DNA of 62,092 nucleotides from Candidatus Alistipes faecigallinarum (GTDB lineage Bacteria > Bacteroidota > Bacteroidia > Bacteroidales > Rikenellaceae), in the NCBI GenBank assembly GCA_019115605.1, contig DXDG01000024.1, positions 1-62,092 on the forward strand, written 5' to 3'. Made by a program: the position numbers and the translations under genes. A model generated the notes under the pieces. It did no database searches. It was not told the origin of the DNA and was given only the letters and a program-made list of their open reading frames with translations. Positions 61,452 to 62,092 of this stretch are shown here, piece by piece (within the stretch, counting starts at the first letter, position 1; each line of letters starts with the position of its first letter).

Positions 61452-62092
61452 ATGGCGTCAAGGAGAGTGAACAGACAATTGCTCGGACCCGTTCTGGCGG
61501 GCTTCTTCATCATGGGATTCTGCGACATCGTGGCTCCGATCACGGGGCGCATCGCCGCGGAGTTTCCCGCAGGGAGCCGCACGGCCGTGAGCTTTCTGCC
61601 GACGATGGTTTTCCTGTGGTTCCTGGTGCTTTCGGCCCCGTTCGCCGCATGGATGAACCGTCTGGGCCGCCGCAGGATGGCGCTCGCGGGCTATGCCCTC
61701 ACCTTTGCCGGACTGCTGGTTCCCTACCTTGCGGGTGCGGGGTGTTCGCTGGGATGGTACTTTGCCGGTTTCGGGCTGCTCGGCATCGGCAATACGGCCA
61801 TCCAGGTTGCCGTCAACCCGCTGCTGGCGACGATCGTTCCCGAGAACCGCATGACGAGTTACCTGACCGTCGGACAGATCTTCCGCAACACCTCGCTGCT
61901 GCTGCTGGCTCCGATCGTTACGGGACTCGTTGCCCTTACGGGGTCGTGGCGCCTGCTGCTGCCCCTCTATGCGGGCCTGACGGTGTTGGGCGGTCTGTGG
62001 CTGAGCCTCACGCCGGTCCCCGAGCCGCCCCGTGCCCCGCACGCCGCGGGTCTCGGAGCCTGCTTTGCGCTGCTGCGCAACCGTACGGTGCT
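61452..62092 (+). CDS. MFS transporter, FucP-like, partial
   Basis: The gene runs off the right edge; 213 codons are visible from MASRRVNRQLLGPVLAGFFI. Six hydrophobic helices are seen (FLPTMVFLWFLVLSAPFAAW, MALAGYALTFAGLLVPYLAG). The loop MNRLGRRRMALAG is an MFS cytoplasmic motif. GIGNTAIQVAVNPLLA resembles the helix of the L-fucose permease/FucP subfamily. Substrate is probably a sugar, unresolved. Promoter TAACTTTG and ATG context support the start. Confidence 0.88.
   Translation, partial: MASRRVNRQLLGPVLAGFFIMGFCDIVAPITGRIAAEFPAGSRTAVSFLPTMVFLWFLVLSAPFAAWMNRLGRRRMALAGYALTFAGLLVPYLAGAGCSLGWYFAGFGLLGIGNTAIQVAVNPLLATIVPENRMTSYLTVGQIFRNTSLLLLAPIVTGLVALTGSWRLLLPLYAGLTVLGGLWLSLTPVPEPPRAPHAAGLGACFALLRNRTV

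Overview
The window looks like chromosomal DNA of a Bacteroidota gut-type bacterium, most likely an Alistipes-like member of the Rikenellaceae. The support is a SusC/SusD outer-membrane uptake locus, TonB receptors with surface lipoproteins, DUF4290 and DUF4492 genes, many Bacteroidota-type -7 boxes (TAnnTTTG) in front of genes, and a GC content high for the phylum. The genus is an inference; no rRNA is present.

Layout. 1-1.9 kb: an excisionase-like HTH gene cut by the window edge, a hypothetical gene of the kind found in integrated elements, and an AT-rich border. 1.9-4.6 kb: a zinc/cadmium-type P1B ATPase diverging from a Fur-family regulator, with two identical 15-bp palindromes and a third degenerate copy in the shared promoter. 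4.6-7.7 kb: a 5'-truncated surface-protein gene, then an HxlR regulator diverging from an NTF2-like protein and two flavodoxin-fold reductases. 7.7-15.2 kb: a vitamin B12 uptake operon (propeller lipoprotein, PKD-type lipoprotein, BtuB-like receptor, BtuG-like propeller lipoprotein) behind a cobalamin riboswitch. 15.2-18.5 kb: a lost gene's tail, a lipoprotein and a TPR membrane regulator. 19-26.7 kb: a four-gene SusC/SusD locus with a zinc metallohydrolase lipoprotein and a DUF4302-like lipoprotein.

26.8-38.5 kb is mainly housekeeping: fabI, DUF4492-cydA-cydB, an NhaC-type antiporter with a HAD phosphatase, a sigma-54 response regulator without a visible DNA-binding domain, DUF4290, a thioredoxin-like lipoprotein lacking its CxxC, lpxH, thyA and folA. 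38.5-44.6 kb holds five tightly packed genes resembling HdrC, HdrB, HdrA, HdrC and a fused DsrM/DsrK-like membrane subunit, followed by a cysteine synthase. This is the best candidate for an undescribed system: a membrane-bound Hdr/Qmo-like electron-transfer complex in a gut Bacteroidota, probably exchanging electrons between the quinone pool and a thiol/disulfide or other soluble carrier.

44.7-62.1 kb: convergent initiator-tRNA and tRNA-Lys genes, a GH2-like protein that has lost its catalytic acid, an orphan HsdR_N-type nuclease-domain protein, a LytS/LytTR two-component pair, an acyl-CoA synthetase, plsY, a YitT-family protein, miaB, a DEAD-box helicase, a CNNM-type transporter, a small exported protein, der, a CPA2 antiporter with a Usp-like tail, and the start of an MFS permease. 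I saw no CRISPR array, intact insertion sequence or rRNA.
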